From: Candidatus Cloacimonadota bacterium
Lineage (GTDB): Bacteria > Cloacimonadota > Cloacimonadia > Cloacimonadales > TCS61
Assembly: GCA_003647825.1 (NCBI GenBank)
Contig: QMNP01000054.1
Coordinates: 1 to 8,534 of the forward strand
Direction of reading: 5' to 3'
DNA length: 8,534 nt
Position numbers and translations under genes: made by a program. Position 1 is the first letter of the stretch. The number at the start of each line of letters is the position of its first letter. The notes below the pieces were generated by a model. The model saw only the letters and a program-made list of their open reading frames with translations, was not told the DNA's origin and searched no databases. Positions 5,849 to 8,534 of this stretch are shown here, one piece after another.

Positions 5849-8534
5849 TTACTCGCTTTTCCCCCTTGTCTCCTCAAACACCGCTCTTACAAAAGGGCTG
5901 AACTCATTTTCTATCTTCTTGTTTACCCAGCGTTTCTGCAGCTCTCCTCCGTTTTGCCAAAGAGCACTCAATGCTTCAGCACGGATGAGTTCGTTTTCAC
6001 TTTCTGCCAGATTTTCCAGTTCCAGCATAATTTTGTATTTCTTTTTTGCGTAAATTGAACCTGTACTGTCAGCTGTCGCATACAGGTAATTGGCAATAGC
6101 TTTTAATCCAATTTCAGGATAGTTGGCTTTGGATGAATTTACATAATCCATTAATAGATTAGCAGTTATTGGTTGGTTGAAACTTTTTAATGAATTCAAA
6201 GCTGCAGAGCGGACAGTGAAGATCTCATCATCCAGGGCTGAGATAAGGGTTGGAATTGCACTTTCATCTTTCAAACTGCTGATGGCTCCCACCACGGTAA
6301 GTCGGCAGAGTTCGTCTTCATCATCAATGAATTTAATAATTTTAGAGGTCGCAGTTTTATCGCCAATTTTGCCTAAAGCTCCAATGATTGAACGTCGTAG
6401 ATCATAGTATATTTTTCTGGAAAGCATCTCCAATAGTGGAAGTACCGCTTTATCGTATTTAGTTATTCCCAGTAAGCGAATGGCATTTTTTTGAGTTTGT
6501 TTGTTTTCATCAGTTATCTTATTCAGCAGCAACGGTGCAATGGAATCGGGATATTCTTTGGTAATCGTGTCGATAAGACGAAGTTCCAAGCTTGTGTCTG
6601 TGTTCAATTTATTCTCGCAAACAAAGGTTACAGCTTCCATGCCTTTAGCCTTAAATGCTTCCACTGCCCGGGCTACTTTCTGCTGGTTACTACCAACTGC
6701 CCAGAGTGAAGCTTCATCAAAAAGTTCTTCTACAGTTTTAAGAGAATCTTCAGCAGTTAAAATAATTTCTGCAATTGGTTCTTCTTTTGCACTGGCAATA
6801 ATGTCTCTATCCAGGTCAATACCAATTCCCCAATCATTGAATGTCCACAGTTTACCATTATCAGCCATGCTGTTGCGAGAATATCTATCCTTTCCTTCCA
6901 GATCCATAAAGATTCCACAACCGGCAAAACCACGAGCCCAACGTACGGAACCGAAGCTGTAATCTTCCCAGGTGGAATACATATCATCACCCAATTTATC
7001 TATGAAAAGCGCAAATGAATTGGTGAGAGCAACACCATAACCACCGGAGACGGTATAGTAATCATCTCCAGAATCATCTACCAGCATTCCTACTGAGAGA
7101 TCATGAGCTGTTCCACCGATCACACCATTCCTGCTGTGATATTGATCATCACCACCTTTATCCCAAAGTGCTCCAATTGCCAGATGGATTCCTGTTCCCT
7201 GTCCATATTGAGCAGCATTGTAGCTATCGTTACCATCTCCATCGATCAGCATTCCCAGCGAATACCAGTAAGCTGAACCCTGGCAGAAAACTTCTCCGTC
7301 GTAAAAATCGTTGCCGCTTACGTCATACAATACACCGATTCCACCGCCAGCTCTCGGACGCCAGCCCATACCAAAGCCATGACTGAACGATTGATAATCA
7401 TTCGGCAAAAGCGGAGCATGCAGATAAGCTCCTCCGGTACGGTAAGTGTCATCTCCTCCACCATCATGCAGCATTCCATAGCCAAATACAGAGCCCATTC
7501 CCTGCGCCCAGATCTTAGCAAAATATCTATCGTCTTCTTCACCCTCGTCCATCAGGATTCCGATTCCCACATTTCCTGCTGCCTGACTGAAAACTCCGGC
7601 TCGATAATCATCCTTGCCGGAAGCATCGTAAAGGATTCCAGTTCCAAAGATTCCTACTCCCTGGGAGTAATCTGATCCGTGATAAATGTCATCACCTTCA
7701 CCATCAATAAGAATGCCGCATCCCAGGAATCCGCTTCCCTGGTTTACAGCTTTTTCACCTTCAAAGTAAATATCATTCCCGCTGTAATCAATCACTGCTG
7801 AGAAGGGATTTCCAAGCTCTCCCATTGCTCCGCCAGCACGACAGCGATAAGTGTCATTTCCACCCAGATCAATAATAATAGCAAAATCTTCTGAATAAAC
7901 ATTATCGCCTTTTCCACCAATAATGATCTTTCCCAGATCTGAATTTTTATAGAATAAAATTTCCCCAGATGTACCTTGAATACTTTGATCAGGTTTAATT
8001 AGTTGCTGCTCTTCCCAATTTACCGTTTGATAAATTCTCCAGATATTTTCAGCAAAAATCCTTCCAGCCTGATTTAGCGAATGACGATCCATTTTTTTAA
8101 TGATATTCAATAATCTATCTTTATCTATTACTCGGGAAGTATCAACTTCTACATGAAATTCTCTCTGCCAGGCACCTTTTAGTAGTTCACTATTGGCATC
8201 TTCTTCGTCTATCCATAATCCGGGAGCACTCATAATCAGATCATGCAATTCAAGGCTATCCAGATTGGAAATTGCCAGTTTACGAATATTCTCAGCAACT
8301 TCCATAGCAATAATCAAAGAGCTGATTGCATCTTTCGATCTTTCAACAAATTGTTTTTCTAATGCACAATCCAACTGTAGTGATGCAAACTCCAGAAACT
8401 TTGAAGGATCATCAATACTCAAATCTGCAATTTCAACAGTTTCTTCCACGTATTCAGGCAAATCCAGCGGATTATCCAAAAGATGATCAATCACTTTCAG
8501 TTTAAATGTATCGTCTTTCACCCAGGCCTTTTCA
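5849..8534 (-). CDS. large beta-solenoid repeat protein with HEAT-repeat C-terminus, 5'-partial, function unknown
   Basis: The stop codon is TAA (5851-5849) and the frame is open to the right edge, so the N-terminus is missing. A GTG at 8521 could serve as a start, but four more in-frame codons (E-K-A-W) precede it with no stop, and no signal peptide is seen; the true start probably lies outside. Numbering from the GTG (890 aa): residues 1-190 are mainly charged and helical; 199-573 hold about 13 repeats of ~27 residues with core G-[IM]-L-x-D-x-x-G-[DN]-D-x-Y and a following Q-G; 650-780 are three to four HEAT-like helical pairs (such as AIRLLGITKYDKAVLPLLEM and the DDEIFTVRSAALNSLKSF unit); the rest is helical. 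The solenoid turns resemble RTX calcium-binding loops, but the period is 27 instead of 9. I do not recognise a named family. A periplasmic or surface-exposed structural or binding role is a guess, with HEAT repeats as a possible protein-docking part. Confidence 0.85.
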   Translation of the reverse strand, partial: EKAWVKDDTFKLKVIDHLLDNPLDLPEYVEETVEIADLSIDDPSKFLEFASLQLDCALEKQFVERSKDAISSLIIAMEVAENIRKLAISNLDSLELHDLIMSAPGLWIDEEDANSELLKGAWQREFHVEVDTSRVIDKDRLLNIIKKMDRHSLNQAGRIFAENIWRIYQTVNWEEQQLIKPDQSIQGTSGEILFYKNSDLGKIIIGGKGDNVYSEDFAIIIDLGGNDTYRCRAGGAMGELGNPFSAVIDYSGNDIYFEGEKAVNQGSGFLGCGILIDGEGDDIYHGSDYSQGVGIFGTGILYDASGKDDYRAGVFSQAAGNVGIGILMDEGEEDDRYFAKIWAQGMGSVFGYGMLHDGGGDDTYRTGGAYLHAPLLPNDYQSFSHGFGMGWRPRAGGGIGVLYDVSGNDFYDGEVFCQGSAYWYSLGMLIDGDGNDSYNAAQYGQGTGIHLAIGALWDKGGDDQYHSRNGVIGGTAHDLSVGMLVDDSGDDYYTVSGGYGVALTNSFALFIDKLGDDMYSTWEDYSFGSVRWARGFAGCGIFMDLEGKDRYSRNSMADNGKLWTFNDWGIGIDLDRDIIASAKEEPIAEIILTAEDSLKTVEELFDEASLWAVGSNQQKVARAVEAFKAKGMEAVTFVCENKLNTDTSLELRLIDTITKEYPDSIAPLLLNKITDENKQTQKNAIRLLGITKYDKAVLPLLEMLSRKIYYDLRRSIIGALGKIGDKTATSKIIKFIDDEDELCRLTVVGAISSLKDESAIPTLISALDDEIFTVRSAALNSLKSFNQPITANLLMDYVNSSKANYPEIGLKAIANYLYATADSTGSIYAKKKYKIMLELENLAESENELIRAEALSALWQNGGELQKRWVNKKIENEFSPFVRAVFEETRGKSE
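6803..7927 (-). repeat. coding region of the ~27-residue solenoid repeats
   Basis: Clear repeat cores occur at residues 199-209, 214-225, 241-252, 269-280, 295-306, 321-333, 349-360, 396-407, 423-434, 450-461, 478-489, 503-515 and 536-547, with a degenerate last one at 565-573. Spacing is mostly 26-28 residues. The unit after 349-360 is longer (47), carrying an extra loop with HAPLLPNDYQSF. The DNA of the units has diverged while the motif is kept, so the array is old and under selection, not a recent tandem expansion. Confidence 0.85.

Noticed and set aside
5518..5877. 119-residue open frame on the - strand
   Set aside because: It runs through the whole second repeat copy and the inverted repeat and overlaps the end of the solenoid gene. 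Composition is basic and patternless, and no start signal is seen. Frames through dispersed repeats are commonly open by chance.
6501..6962. 153-residue + strand open frame opposite the solenoid gene
   Set aside because: It is antisense to a clearly coding region with conserved repeats; Ser-rich composition is typical of an antisense shadow.
6803..7927. Classical RTX toxin or adhesin
   Set aside because: The period is 27 residues instead of 9, no hydrolase or pore-forming domain is visible, the C-terminus is HEAT-like, and no type I secretion genes are nearby.
8519..8521. GTG as the true start of the solenoid gene
   Set aside because: The frame stays open to the window edge, no ribosome binding site can be judged in the 13 bases left, and the protein would begin mid-way in a charged helix without signal peptide.

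Overview
The window is AT-rich bacterial chromosome carrying five co-directional genes on the + strand (bases 1-5144), a repeat-filled gap (5145-5848), and one large convergent gene on the - strand (5849 to beyond the right edge). Nothing marks it as phage or plasmid: there is no transposase, integrase, tRNA or CRISPR array. Most gene starts lack a clear Shine-Dalgarno sequence; only the cardiolipin synthase start has one. Together with the AT-richness and the kind of large repeat protein at the right, this suggests an uncultured Gram-negative of the FCB type (something like Cloacimonadota). That placement is a low-confidence inference; no marker gene here fixes it.

Left block: the 3' part of a GAF/HD-GYP protein (cyclic-di-GMP phosphodiesterase type) whose 5' end is outside the window; a SpoU/TrmH-family RNA 2'-O-methyltransferase; a DusB-type tRNA-dihydrouridine synthase overlapping it by 11 nt; a TPR protein whose ATG directly follows the dus stop codon; and a cardiolipin synthase with two HKD motifs, 1 nt after the TPR gene. 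Gaps of 18, -11, 0 and 1 nt indicate one transcript. It joins RNA modification (methyltransferase and dihydrouridine synthase) with a signalling enzyme, a scaffold-like TPR protein and membrane phospholipid synthesis. No promoter or intrinsic terminator for it is visible.

Middle: about 700 bp without a credible gene. A tandem heptamer array (xxGATTT) starts on the first base after the cls stop codon. It leads into a ~157-bp direct repeat present twice (5159-5330 and 5519-5675). Both copies can fold into the same two-part stem plus a 25-nt hairpin. The differences between copies fall outside the stems, in loops, or convert a G-C pair to G-U. Further hairpins lie at 5369-5389 and 5695-5721. This looks like a cluster of dispersed intergenic repeats or a small non-autonomous element, possibly transcribed as structured RNA.

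Right: an exceptional protein of at least 894 residues, open at its N-terminal end. It has a helical N-terminal region, about 13 copies of a ~27-residue glycine/aspartate motif (G-x-L-x-D-x-x-G-D/N-D-x-Y followed by Q-G), and a C-terminal HEAT-repeat region. The repeats predict a beta-solenoid with RTX-like acidic turns. The function is unknown. This protein and the structured repeat are the two items most worth following up.
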